A stretch of 46,777 nt of DNA from Thermococcus sp. (lineage in GTDB: Archaea > Methanobacteriota_B > Thermococci > Thermococcales > Thermococcaceae): the NCBI RefSeq assembly GCF_015523185.1, contig NZ_WAKV01000029.1, positions 1 through 46,777 of the forward strand, in the 5' to 3' direction. A program made the translations under genes and the position numbers. Below, piece after piece: positions 26,401-33,388 of the stretch. The notes under the pieces are model-generated. The model saw nothing but the letters and a program-made list of their open reading frames with translations, was not told the origin of the DNA and did no database searches. The number at the start of each line of letters is the position of its first letter. The stretch's first letter is position 1.

Positions 26401-27519
26401 CAGCGGGAGGTTCTTGAGGGCCGTGCTGGCTATCTCCTCAACCGGTTGCACCGCATTCTTTCCAAGCTGAATGAGCGCGTAGTTGCTTCCAGCCTGCTCG
26501 TCGAAGGCCACAACACCCCGATAGAAGGCAACTGAATAAGCCTCGGCGAGGTTTTTCTGCATGGTGTCGTTAATCTGGCTCAGAACGATTGCCTTCGTGA
26601 CGTTGGCCAGGAAGGCATCGGTTATAGCGCCGGCTCCGTAGGCGGAGTAAACCTGATAGGTCGCGTTGTAAACCACGTAGACGAACTCCACAGGAACGTT
26701 GAGCTGGGTCGCTATGGCCTGGGCCGTTGCGCCGTCAAGTCCCCTCTCATAGGCCCCTGCCTGGACAAGGGCATCATAGGTTCCAAGAACGCCGAGGTAG
26801 GTTCTGGCATAGTCATCGCTCAGGTTGTAGAGGCCTGTATTAAGGCCAGCTATCGTTGAGTTCAGTTCCTTCAACTGCTCACTTGCTCTGGTAAGGTTCT
26901 GGTGGAGCTCAACGTAAGCCATGTCGGTCTGGTTGAGTGCCTTCCTGAGGGCGAGGCTCTGGTTGTAGAGGACAGTAAGGTTGGCTTTAAGGGCCAAATA
27001 CGCCCTTGCAAGCTCGGGAACTGTCTGGTTAAGGAGTTTCACCTGGTTGGTGAGGTTCTCAACCTGAAGGAGGGTCATCCTGTATGCGTTGCTTGCGTTG
27101 ATTGCTGAGGTATAGAACAGCTCGGTAAGGTTTGCCGTCGTTTTTGTGAGGTTCAGTGCTATGTCGTATGACTTGTTGTGGAGCAAATCGATGGCATCGT
27201 AGTAAGAGGTAAAGTTACTTCCATAGGGCTTTGCCTCCGCTTTAAAAATCTCGTAGGCTTCCTTTGCCTGCGGACTGTTGAGTTTGATGTTTGTGATAAT
27301 TATGTACGTCATGTTGTCGTTCTGGGCAAAGCTTGGGAAGTACTTGCTCATGTTGTTCTGAACCTCAACGCTCTCCACGTGCTTTGGCAGGAACTGACTC
27401 ATGCTGTAGTTGGTTACATCGCTGAGCTTCATAGCCAGCGGTGTGGCCAGTACGATGACCACTATCCAGAGGGCAACTATCAGCTTCGCGTGCTTTACAA
27501 TCCAGTCGTTCCATGCCAT
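23458..27519 (-). CDS. MMPL/RND superfamily transporter with a very large external loop
   Basis: A 1353-residue membrane protein. TM1 is near residues 13-33, and then about 750 residues of external domain follow. That domain is rich in Asn, Thr and Leu and strongly helical (TLLQVENLTNQVKLLNQTVP), with many NxT/S sequons. TMs 2-6 (about 815-960) are followed by a second external domain (about 1000-1160) and TMs 7-12. RND features include GLGIDYSTYYLHRF and GVGIDYNSFYLVKAR. MMPL proteins export lipids or hydrophobic molecules. ATG 27519 follows GGTGAT. It is divergent from the padR gene and probably repressed by its product through the operator at 27559-27579. Confidence 0.9.
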   Translation of the reverse strand: MAWNDWIVKHAKLIVALWIVVIVLATPLAMKLSDVTNYSMSQFLPKHVESVEVQNNMSKYFPSFAQNDNMTYIIITNIKLNSPQAKEAYEIFKAEAKPYGSNFTSYYDAIDLLHNKSYDIALNLTKTTANLTELFYTSAINASNAYRMTLLQVENLTNQVKLLNQTVPELARAYLALKANLTVLYNQSLALRKALNQTDMAYVELHQNLTRASEQLKELNSTIAGLNTGLYNLSDDYARTYLGVLGTYDALVQAGAYERGLDGATAQAIATQLNVPVEFVYVVYNATYQVYSAYGAGAITDAFLANVTKAIVLSQINDTMQKNLAEAYSVAFYRGVVAFDEQAGSNYALIQLGKNAVQPVEEIASTALKNLPLVIENAGGSFEVPGFGQVPAQTLAYIVNVSIGLGRNSSSSALENATIAIAKTLMANSPLMNLPNADEVLRTLLLYGPTKELETNLLANALEEKLPEEEKPLAELIAKTVVSFDPDAKGVLAKEPEVLKKATVSLLEEVLKERGVELSADVIGKVYDSNGNVEPIAREILIQKTAEKVKNEKVTEIMVNAVINNNPEELAKGIGVKEVVKEIITSVAGKVPVDIGKVVDQIYAGEDAYQIAYSLFEEGVNEKLANVTAPEDVKETLKEILLTVAKNYPMSDSDIETLVKEETAKLVEKFVKEINLGVPIHVNATQLVDIAFRFRQDPNKITREDVKPIEEQIYPSIYSLAKDYIGMLKSPDNTTMLIMMVPKSLKNVTDLEKQTKFQYENTLKAKEVLLKEMRKYFPDAKAYISGTPVQTYEMIHYGKEDNAKTTKFSFIGALIVLFIILGAALLATLLPFTGVATATLTALGILYLLAKGDVINVGSWAQMITVTTALGLGIDYSTYYLHRFKEYLAEGYDHNKAASEALKRAKDAVLASASTDIIAFASFILAWEFPIFKQMGIIAPIAVIVVLIASLTFIPAITVLIGDKPVFWWPRHIKHITETDIHEESRIARWSIKHAKAVLLIFLLLLAPAVYAFANFNGTHDIKLFLPKDSETYHFLEISQSKLGVDVMGATYVLVKFNHPITDKDLATINEIVNDIEKINGVKYVYTVTQPFGKPVNASLDKLKAIGGNKYISTTGNMVLIEVVSKYEATTPQAHHIVEQIRNLMKGYEASGKIAKGMVGGGAALDLDLSNLINNIFWHRILPVALVLMFLSLIPTLRGIPAVISTMTTIGMGVLLSIAISTWLFQKVFGQEIMWFLPLMVFVVLMGVGIDYNSFYLVKARDEFERRKPDEALIVAAGTMDLVVIGLAAVLATTYGALMTSSTWGTREIGFALAAGVLITATLAVYFLGPAMMSLFGEKAWWPLHKTKKFEKE

Positions 27520-27551
27520 GTCAATCACCTATGTTATCTTTTAACACTTCG

Positions 27552-27579
27552 TTCTTAAACATGTCTATTTCCGACATGT
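27552..27579. promoter_or_regulatory. PadR-type operator over the MMPL promoter
   Basis: A perfect inverted repeat, ACATGTC-TATTTCC-GACATGT (27559-27579), contains ATGT-N9-ACAT, close to the ATGT/ACAT motif of PadR operators. Its left arm touches the likely TATA box of the MMPL gene (minus strand GTTTAAGAAC, 27551-27560). A further half site ACATGTC lies at 27618-27624 across the padR start codon. Confidence 0.6.
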
Positions 27580-27593
27580 CATCAGAGGGAATA

Positions 27594-27604
27594 GTTTATA
27601 AAGG
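27594..27604 (+). promoter_or_regulatory. TATA box of padR giving a leaderless start
   Basis: GTTTATAAAGG is centred about 22-25 nt before ATG 27620; no Shine-Dalgarno sequence precedes that ATG. Confidence 0.5.
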
Positions 27605-27619
27605 TTTTTGGTCATTTAC

Positions 27620-28123
27620 ATGTCAGGGGTGATAGTAACGAAGGACGTTGAGCGGAAAATACTCAAAGGCCTCTTCACGGTCCCGCTGAAGAACATAATC
27701 CTTGTCATCGTTGGCCTTAAGGGAGAAACCCACGGCTATGAACTCCTTAAGGAACTGGAGAAGTTCACGGTTGGGATCTGGAAGCCGAGCCACAGCAACC
27801 TTTACACGCTCCTCAACAAGATGGTGGAGGAGGGCCTTCTCGAGCCGAGGGAAGAATACAGGGGAAAGGTGAGGCGCGTTAAGTATCGTCTCACCGAGAA
27901 GGGCTGGGAATACCTGAGGACGTCGAACGATTTAGCACTCCGCTCGCTCTATACTGCAATAAGCTACCACGAGAGGCTTAAAAAGAAGATTGAGGAGCGA
28001 GGAGGAGAGAGGAGAATCAATAAGGAAACCCTCAGAGAGTACCTGGAGTTGCTCATGAAGATTAGGGACTTACTCGATGAGGAAATAAAGACCCTGGAAA
28101 AGGAACTCTCTTCCGAGAGCTAA
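27620..28123 (+). CDS. PadR family transcriptional regulator
   Basis: A 167-residue regulator. The PadR winged helix covers about residues 18-95 (NIILVIVGLKGETHGYELLK, then SHSNLYTLLNKMVEEGLLE and RVKYRLTEKGWEYL). A long C-terminal dimerisation helix follows (about 105-165). I chose ATG 27620 because the TATA box places the transcript start there; TTG 27608 in frame would lie upstream. A half operator ACATGTC overlaps this start and a full inverted repeat lies 41-61 nt upstream, so it probably represses itself and the divergent MMPL exporter gene, a common pairing of PadR proteins with efflux systems. Confidence 0.9.
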   Translation: MSGVIVTKDVERKILKGLFTVPLKNIILVIVGLKGETHGYELLKELEKFTVGIWKPSHSNLYTLLNKMVEEGLLEPREEYRGKVRRVKYRLTEKGWEYLRTSNDLALRSLYTAISYHERLKKKIEERGGERRINKETLREYLELLMKIRDLLDEEIKTLEKELSSES

Positions 28124-28224
28124 CAGCAAATAGGGCCAACGTTGGTAGTATCTCGCCATTCTTTTGGTTTAGATTAGTGTCTCGTGTGCTGTTCTTGATA
28201 GAGCTTGTCTGCACGATCGATAAG

Positions 28225-28265
28225 TTTTTATATACTTCCAGCACAACTTAAATACATAAAATTGT
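28225..28265 (+). promoter_or_regulatory. Promoter region of the arsR-type operon
   Basis: TTTTTATATAC (28225-28235) is a good TATA box with predicted start near 28260. A second AT box CTTAAATAC (28247-28255) lies between half sites ACAACT (28243) and AATTGT (28260), a loose inverted repeat that may bind the regulator encoded downstream. Confidence 0.4.
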
Positions 28266-28293
28266 ACTACAAAACTCTGTACCTGGTGGTAGC

Positions 28294-28704
28294 ATGGAAA
28301 ACCTGAGAGCCCAGCTCGAAGAGCTGAAGAAAAGGCTGGAGGTGCTTGAGGAGAGCATAGATCCAGTTGACGAGGTAATGCTCTCTATAAAGGCCCGGTT
28401 GAGAAAGAAGCTCAGCGACGGAGAACTTCCTGAGCTGGACGAGGAAAAAGCCGCGAAGACGCTCAAGGCCCTGGCAAATCCTGATAGGATTAGAATCCTC
28501 AAGATGCTCTCCGAGAGGCCTATGGGCTTCAAGGAGATAAAAGAAGCCCTCGGCGTCGAGAGTCCAACGGTTTCCCATCATCTTAAACTCCTCACGAGAA
28601 CCAGAATGGTTAGGAAAGGAGACAAGTACGAGATATCGCCGGATGGACGTTTGTTTTTGCGTTTGCTCGAGATAATCACCGCCCTTGGGGAGGTGGAAGA
28701 ATGA
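28294..28704 (+). CDS. ArsR-type winged-helix transcriptional regulator
   Basis: A 136-residue regulator. A coiled-coil N-terminus (ENLRAQLEELKKRLEVLEES) precedes a winged helix-turn-helix of ArsR/HTH_20 type (about 50-125): LKALANPDRIRILKMLSERP, then VESPTVSHHLKLLTRTRMVR. It lacks the Cys metal-binding motif of ArsR metal sensors, so it probably senses something else. ATG 28294 follows GGTGGT. Its stop overlaps the next start (ATGA), making a three-gene operon with a membrane protein and a VNG-repeat protein. Confidence 0.88.
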   Translation: MENLRAQLEELKKRLEVLEESIDPVDEVMLSIKARLRKKLSDGELPELDEEKAAKTLKALANPDRIRILKMLSERPMGFKEIKEALGVESPTVSHHLKLLTRTRMVRKGDKYEISPDGRLFLRLLEIITALGEVEE

Positions 28705-29984
28705 GTTATCCCTTTGTAGATGAGAGCTCAAGGTTTAAGGTCGCCGATTACCTGAAGAAGCTCACCGCGGTTCTTTTGATAGTATGGCTCTTCAAAGGCC
28801 ACCTTGGATTAGAGAACTACAACGAATACCTCGTTTACATGATAATCGCGCTGATATTCGCCTTCGAACTATTAAGCGTTGGCAAATGGTTCGGTATTAC
28901 ACTCAGCGGGGTTATATTTGCCCTGTCAAAGGCCTTCTTCTGGACGGCCCTCTTTCTCTACGTTGGTGGATGGCTTGGAATGCCGGAGGGCCTTCACGGT
29001 CTCGCGGGCAGGGCTTTCGCCTACTCGGTTGTGCTGGCAATAGCCGGCCTACTCCTGGGAAGGGCCGAGAGTGATAGGCTTGAGTGGAAGGTCGAGAAGA
29101 AGGCCTACTCTTTCGACGGTGCCGACTTCGGCAATGTAATATTAAGGGGAAAGGGAAAGGCCTATCCAGTAAAGTTCGGCGGAAAGAGGGTCGGTTGGGT
29201 TATAGACGGAAGCGTTGAAGTTGAGGCCAACACACCCCTTGGGAAGATAAAGAAAGTCCTCTCAAGTCCAGTTGCAGTATGGGGAGAGCTTGAGGTTGGG
29301 AAGAAAGTCAAGGTCGATGAGGCCTTTGTTGAGACAGCATCAAGACTAATCGACCCGGACAGGCTTTACAGGAAGGTCAAGAAAGGTTCAATGGCAGTTG
29401 ACCTCGGAATAATCAAGGTTTACGAGGGCGAGGACTTTGAGTACGTGAAGTTGCCCTTCATCGAGGTCATTGAGACGCCCACCGGCCAGGAGGTCAAAGT
29501 CGGGCCGATACACATCCACGATGGCAAGGTTAAGAAACCGGAGGGGATGCTCACTATCAAGGAGCTTCGCAACGGATTCCAGCTCACAAAAGTCGGGGAC
29601 AGGCTAAAAATTCAGACCGAGGAGTTCTTGATTGAAGTAGAAGGCAACAGGGTCACCTACAGGAGCGGAGACGAGACGTTAAGCCTTGGCGATTCTGTAT
29701 CTCTCCGCTCTGGGGACGTTTCCGTCACCGTTGGGAGAGGCAGGGCTAAGATACGCATCGGGGACGTCGTAATCTCGGCAAGGGACGGTACAGTCAGGAT
29801 AAGGACAGGAGGGAAGACCTACACCATAGAGGACGAGCGGGCCTACAGGCTCGTCGTAAGGAAGGCAAAGGAGATAGTCGAGGAGCAGAGCGCCGGCCTC
29901 ATTGAAGGTTTGGGCATCAACAGGACGCTCCTGAACAAGCACGTGAAGGAACTTATTGACGAGCTGATGGACTATCTGGGGTGA
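28701..29984 (+). CDS. Membrane protein with C-terminal beta-repeat domain
   Basis: A 427-residue protein of unknown family. The first 120 residues hold about four transmembrane helices (LTAVLLIVWLF, YLVYMIIALIFAFELL, LSGVIFALSKAFFWTALFLY, AYSVVLAIAGLLLG). The rest is soluble and beta-rich, with short repeats near the end (SVSLRSGDVSVTVGRGRAKI, then RIGDVVISARDGTVRIRTGG) that suggest a solenoid, closing with a helix. It is translationally coupled to both neighbours: an ArsR-type regulator and a DUF4097-like repeat protein. The set could form a regulated envelope-stress module, which is inference. Confidence 0.75.
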   Translation: MSYPFVDESSRFKVADYLKKLTAVLLIVWLFKGHLGLENYNEYLVYMIIALIFAFELLSVGKWFGITLSGVIFALSKAFFWTALFLYVGGWLGMPEGLHGLAGRAFAYSVVLAIAGLLLGRAESDRLEWKVEKKAYSFDGADFGNVILRGKGKAYPVKFGGKRVGWVIDGSVEVEANTPLGKIKKVLSSPVAVWGELEVGKKVKVDEAFVETASRLIDPDRLYRKVKKGSMAVDLGIIKVYEGEDFEYVKLPFIEVIETPTGQEVKVGPIHIHDGKVKKPEGMLTIKELRNGFQLTKVGDRLKIQTEEFLIEVEGNRVTYRSGDETLSLGDSVSLRSGDVSVTVGRGRAKIRIGDVVISARDGTVRIRTGGKTYTIEDERAYRLVVRKAKEIVEEQSAGLIEGLGINRTLLNKHVKELIDELMDYLG

Positions 29985-29989
29985 AGACA

Positions 29990-30652
29990 ATGGAATTTGA
30001 AAACGTCAAGGAAATCGAGGCAACGGCAGTTAACGGTAGGGTCAGGATTGAGGGCTGGGAAAACGACTACGTTGAGGTGAACTACACCCTGCACGGGGAG
30101 GTGGACGTCGAGGTTGAGCAGAGCGGAGGGAGGTTACTCGTCAGGGAGAAGCCCAAGACCAAGAAGGTCCTCGGAATCTTCCCAAAATCCTCTGAGGGAT
30201 GGGCGGAGATAAGCCTGAAGGTGCCGAAGAGTGCCATCGTAAACGCCAGGAACGTCAACGGCGAGCTTAAAGCCAAAGGTGTGCGCTTTGAGGAGGTAAC
30301 AACGGTTAACGGGGAGATTCACCTTGAGGACTGCGAGGCCGAAAAGCTCTCCACAGTCAACGGAGAGATAATGGCCCATCTAAGCGTTGCTGGACCACTC
30401 AGAGCTTCAACTGTCAACGGAGAACTTGAGATTACCATCGAGGAACTCGAAGGTGACGTGGAGGCGAGCTGTGTTAATGGCGATATCGTTCTCCGCCTCA
30501 CGGACTTCTGCGATGCGAGGATAGAAACGAAGAAAGCCAACGGTGACGTTGAGTTTGTCGGGGTAGACCCGGACGACCCTGTGATAGGTACGGGGGAGTT
30601 TACCGTCAAAGTAAGCACCGTCAACGGGGACGTGAGAATAGAGCTTATTTGA
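29990..30652 (+). CDS. DUF4097-like VNG-repeat beta-solenoid protein
   Basis: A 220-residue protein with eight repeats about 20-25 residues apart centred on V-N-G-[ED/R]: AVNGRVRI, NVNGELKA, TVNGEIHL, TVNGEIMA, TVNGELEI, CVNGDIVL, KANGDVEF, TVNGDVRI. This is the pattern of DUF4097/DUF2807 right-handed beta-solenoid proteins. There is no signal peptide, so it should be cytosolic or held at the membrane by its operon partner. ATG 29990 is 5 nt after GGGGTGA; GTG 29981 in frame is part of that site. It is the last gene of the ArsR-membrane protein operon. Confidence 0.82.
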   Translation: MEFENVKEIEATAVNGRVRIEGWENDYVEVNYTLHGEVDVEVEQSGGRLLVREKPKTKKVLGIFPKSSEGWAEISLKVPKSAIVNARNVNGELKAKGVRFEEVTTVNGEIHLEDCEAEKLSTVNGEIMAHLSVAGPLRASTVNGELEITIEELEGDVEASCVNGDIVLRLTDFCDARIETKKANGDVEFVGVDPDDPVIGTGEFTVKVSTVNGDVRIELI

Positions 30653-30656
30653 TTAA

Positions 30657-30672
30657 ACAATTACCGAATTGT
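30657..30672. promoter_or_regulatory. Perfect palindrome upstream of the MFS gene
   Basis: ACAATT-ACCG-AATTGT lies between the VNG-repeat gene and the MFS gene, about 50 nt before ATG 30722 and next to AT-rich bases (TAATATAA) that could be its TATA box. It is a candidate operator; the half site AATTGT also occurs in the promoter of the ArsR-type gene. Confidence 0.45.
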
Positions 30673-30721
30673 CTAATATAACATGGCGAGAGTTATTCAC
30701 TAATTCCGTGGAGGGTTCCAT

Positions 30722-31966
30722 ATGGAAACTCGAAAAGGGATTGGCAGGAACTTCTGGCTCTTTGCAGTGGGTCGCTTTATTTCACAGCTCGGCTGGGCGG
30801 TTCAGGACGTCGCTTTGCCACTCTATGTTCTCGACAAAACGCACAGCGGGACCATGATGACGGCATTTATCTTGGCTGAGATGGTGCCAGCTTTGATTGT
30901 TATGCCCTTCGCCGGTGTGGTTGGAGACCGCTACAACAGAAAGCACCTGATGGTCAGTTTTGACCTCGCGCGCGGAGTTCTTCTCTTCGGCGTTTTAGCT
31001 TTCAATCTGCTCTCAATCAAGCAACTCCTCGTTGTTCAGGTTGTCATGGCCACGATGGGAGCGTTTTTTGGAGCATCAACGAGCGCAATGTTTCCTGACC
31101 TCGTTGACTCTGACGAGCTTGAGAGAGCCAACTCCATAACGAGCTCATTCAACATTTTCGCAAGGCTTGTTGGCCCGGCCCTCGGTGGCTTCATCTACGC
31201 GGTTGGGGGGATAGCCTTAGCACTCTTCGTCAACGCGGTGAGTTTCTTCGGCTCCGGTCTCTTTGAAATCCTCATCAAATACGAATGGAAGGCGAAGAAA
31301 CTTGAGGGCTTTTCTCAAGTAGTATCGGACTTAAGGGAGGGTATATCCTTCATCCGCTCGAACCGCTACCTCTGGACGCTTATGGGTTTTGCAATATTCA
31401 TGATAGCATTCGCCCAGCCCTTTGGAGCCGTTCTGATGCCTTACTCCATGAGGGAAATCCTGAAGTTCTCAAGCTACCAGTTTGGACTCCAGGAGAGCGC
31501 CTTCATGGTTGGAGCTTTAATAGGGAACGTGCTCATAGCAACGAAATTCGGCAGAAAAGCTGGTAGATATCTCTTTCACGCACTTCTTTTCAATGGTTTG
31601 CTTATACTCGCCTTTACGTGGTTAATAAGCCCCTTTTCGGATTTTTCCAGAAATACGGCATTTTTTGCCCTCGCAATAGTAAACGTCCTCTGGGGTACTC
31701 TCTCGGCCTTTATAGACGTCCCAATAACAGCTAGGATACAGCGCGCCGTCCCAAGTGAGGTGCGCGGGAGGGTCTTCTCGGCCATGGCAGTGCTCATGCA
31801 TTCGGCTGGTCCCTTCGGGCTAATCGCTGTCGGTCCTCTCCTTGACAGGTTCCCAGCGTGGCTTGTCTCGCTCAGTCTCTGGACAGGAATGGGGGTGGTG
31901 GTGCTCTACTATTGGGCAAGGTACAGGGACATCCTAACTGGAGATTCAGAAGCTACAAATGGATAA
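30722..31966 (+). CDS. MFS transporter (MFS_3/EntS-like exporter)
   Basis: A 414-residue integral membrane protein with about 12 helices. It starts NFWLFAVGRFISQLGWAVQD and has the loop 2-3 signature GDRYNRKHLM. GASTSAMFPDLVDSDELERANS and VPSEVRGRVFSAMAVLMH are typical of the MFS_3 group that exports siderophores, macrolides or other drugs. The substrate is unknown. ATG 30722 follows GGAGGG. It may be a target of the ArsR-type regulator encoded 2 kb upstream. Confidence 0.88.
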   Translation: METRKGIGRNFWLFAVGRFISQLGWAVQDVALPLYVLDKTHSGTMMTAFILAEMVPALIVMPFAGVVGDRYNRKHLMVSFDLARGVLLFGVLAFNLLSIKQLLVVQVVMATMGAFFGASTSAMFPDLVDSDELERANSITSSFNIFARLVGPALGGFIYAVGGIALALFVNAVSFFGSGLFEILIKYEWKAKKLEGFSQVVSDLREGISFIRSNRYLWTLMGFAIFMIAFAQPFGAVLMPYSMREILKFSSYQFGLQESAFMVGALIGNVLIATKFGRKAGRYLFHALLFNGLLILAFTWLISPFSDFSRNTAFFALAIVNVLWGTLSAFIDVPITARIQRAVPSEVRGRVFSAMAVLMHSAGPFGLIAVGPLLDRFPAWLVSLSLWTGMGVVVLYYWARYRDILTGDSEATNG

Positions 31967-32029
31967 CGGGCCAGAAAAAGCGTAAAATTTTTAAGTTACT
32001 TTTTGTTTCTAAACTTGGGGGTGGGACCC

Positions 32030-32398
32030 ATGGCGGCGGTGGACCTCGTGATGGGAAAGATACTAACGGACATGCTTGAAATAGACGGTGTTATTGGAAC
32101 GATAGTGGTTGACAAGGACGGCCTTGTAATCGAATCGGCCATGAAGAAGAACCTCGACAGGGAAGCTATAGCCGGAGTTCTCCATGAGCTGGTCTCCGCG
32201 ATAAAGCTGATGGGGGACCAGTTTGGGGCCGGCGAGCTTAAGGAAGCCATACTCGAATACAAGAACGCAAGAACCTTCGTGAACCCAATTGGTGGAGACT
32301 ATTACCTTATAGTTATCGGCGATGAGAACCTTAACCTTGGAAGAATGAAACTCGAGCTGAGAAAGGTCCTTCCAAAGCTCGATGAGATGCTCTACTGA
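32030..32398 (+). CDS. Roadblock/LC7 domain protein
   Basis: A 122-residue single-domain protein. GVIGTIVVDKDGLVIESAMK, IAGVLHELVSAIKLMGDQFG and YYLIVIGDENLNLGRMKLEL follow the alpha-beta-beta-alpha Roadblock/LC7 pattern (MglB-like). Such proteins bind and regulate small Ras-like GTPases, but no GTPase gene lies nearby. ATG 32030 follows GGGGGTG; a TATA box ATTTTTAAGTT is at 31987-31996. The next gene starts 28 nt downstream on the same strand and probably works with it. Confidence 0.85.
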   Translation: MAAVDLVMGKILTDMLEIDGVIGTIVVDKDGLVIESAMKKNLDREAIAGVLHELVSAIKLMGDQFGAGELKEAILEYKNARTFVNPIGGDYYLIVIGDENLNLGRMKLELRKVLPKLDEMLY

Positions 32399-32425
32399 TT
32401 TTCTTTCCATTTTGGGGGTGAGAAG

Positions 32426-32791
32426 ATGCCAGTGAAGATACTGTCGTTTCTTTGGGGCAGGGGAAAGCCAGAAATATACGAAATGGTCATCACGCAGGAT
32501 GGCCTGAGCCTCGAGGGCAACGAGAACCTTGGAGCCCACATAGAGGACATCCTCCACTACGTCGAGAAGAAGGCTCCCGAACTCGGAGTCAAGAAGGAGG
32601 AACTTCAAATATTTATCAAGAATGGCAAGAAGGTCATAGCAATACGTAGGATGGAAGGGCTCGGCGTTGCCGTCGTTAGCTCGTCTATAGAGGGTGCCAT
32701 TGAGGCCCTAAAAGACATCGAAGGCAGGGTTAAGGAGCTTCTCAGGGACAAATATGAAGAGAGAATGAAAGAGTTCAGGAAGTCGGCTTGA
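32426..32791 (+). CDS. Hypothetical protein co-transcribed with the Roadblock gene
   Basis: A 121-residue soluble protein (MPVKILSFLWGRGKPEIYEM). Strand-rich first half and a charged C-terminal helix (EGRVKELLRDKYEERMKEF). I do not recognise a family; its alternation of strands and helices (VAVVSSSIEGAIEALKDI) could be a distant Roadblock/longin fold, which would make a heterodimer with the gene upstream. GGGGGTGAG precedes the ATG. Its end overlaps the convergent cobalamin adenosyltransferase gene by 17 nt. Confidence 0.7.
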   Translation: MPVKILSFLWGRGKPEIYEMVITQDGLSLEGNENLGAHIEDILHYVEKKAPELGVKKEELQIFIKNGKKVIAIRRMEGLGVAVVSSSIEGAIEALKDIEGRVKELLRDKYEERMKEFRKSA

Positions 32792-33299
32792 CTTCCCTAA
32801 GCTTTCCTTCGCGCTTCTCTATAACCCTCGCCATTACAAAGAGCAAATCGCTGAGTCTGTTGAGATAGACGAGGGCGTTCTTTCCAAAGCCATACTCAAG
32901 GACTATTTTTGCGACCTTTCTCTCGGCCCTCCTAGCTATAGCTCTACAAATGTCAAGCTTTGCACTGCCTATCGTCGAACCAGGTAGAACGAAGGCCCTC
33001 ATCTGAAATTCTTCCTCGTATTTTGCAATTAGCTCTTCTAGCCACTTGATTTCTTTGTCGCCTATTTTGGAGTATTTGCCCTTGCTAGCGAGCTCGCCCA
33101 TCAACTCGTAGAGCTGGACCTGTATCGTTTCTATTATCCCTGACATCTCTTTAGGAACGTAGTGCATTGCCTCTCCAAGGAAACTATCAAGTTCATCTAT
33201 GGTTCCGTTAGCCTCCATTATTGAGGAATACTTCACGACCCTGTCGCCAGTAAATAAACCCGTCAACCCCTCATCGCCGGTTTTTGTTGTCACGGACAT
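32775..33299 (-). CDS. Cob(I)alamin adenosyltransferase, PduO type
   Basis: Enzyme of 174 residues that transfers the adenosyl group of ATP to cob(I)alamin, making coenzyme B12. The N-terminal TKTGDEGLTGLFTGDRV motif binds ATP. EANGTIDELDSFLGEA, VLPGSTIGSAKLDICRAIAR and RRAERKV are family hallmarks. ATG 33299 follows GGTGA by 5 nt; codons upstream in frame are not conserved-looking. It stands alone, without other cobalamin genes beside it. Confidence 0.93.
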   Translation of the reverse strand: MSVTTKTGDEGLTGLFTGDRVVKYSSIMEANGTIDELDSFLGEAMHYVPKEMSGIIETIQVQLYELMGELASKGKYSKIGDKEIKWLEELIAKYEEEFQMRAFVLPGSTIGSAKLDICRAIARRAERKVAKIVLEYGFGKNALVYLNRLSDLLFVMARVIEKREGKLREVKPTS

Positions 33300-33388
33300 G
33301 TTTTTCACCGCAGGGTTTAACATGTTCCTGTTTATTAGGCTTCCGGAAAGCTTTTTAGGGAGTTTATGAAGAATACGCGGGTGATGTC

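Noticed and set aside
28701-30652. S-layer or adhesin reading of the VNG-repeat protein
   Set aside because: It lacks a signal peptide or anchor, so an extracellular adhesin role is unlikely despite the solenoid repeats.
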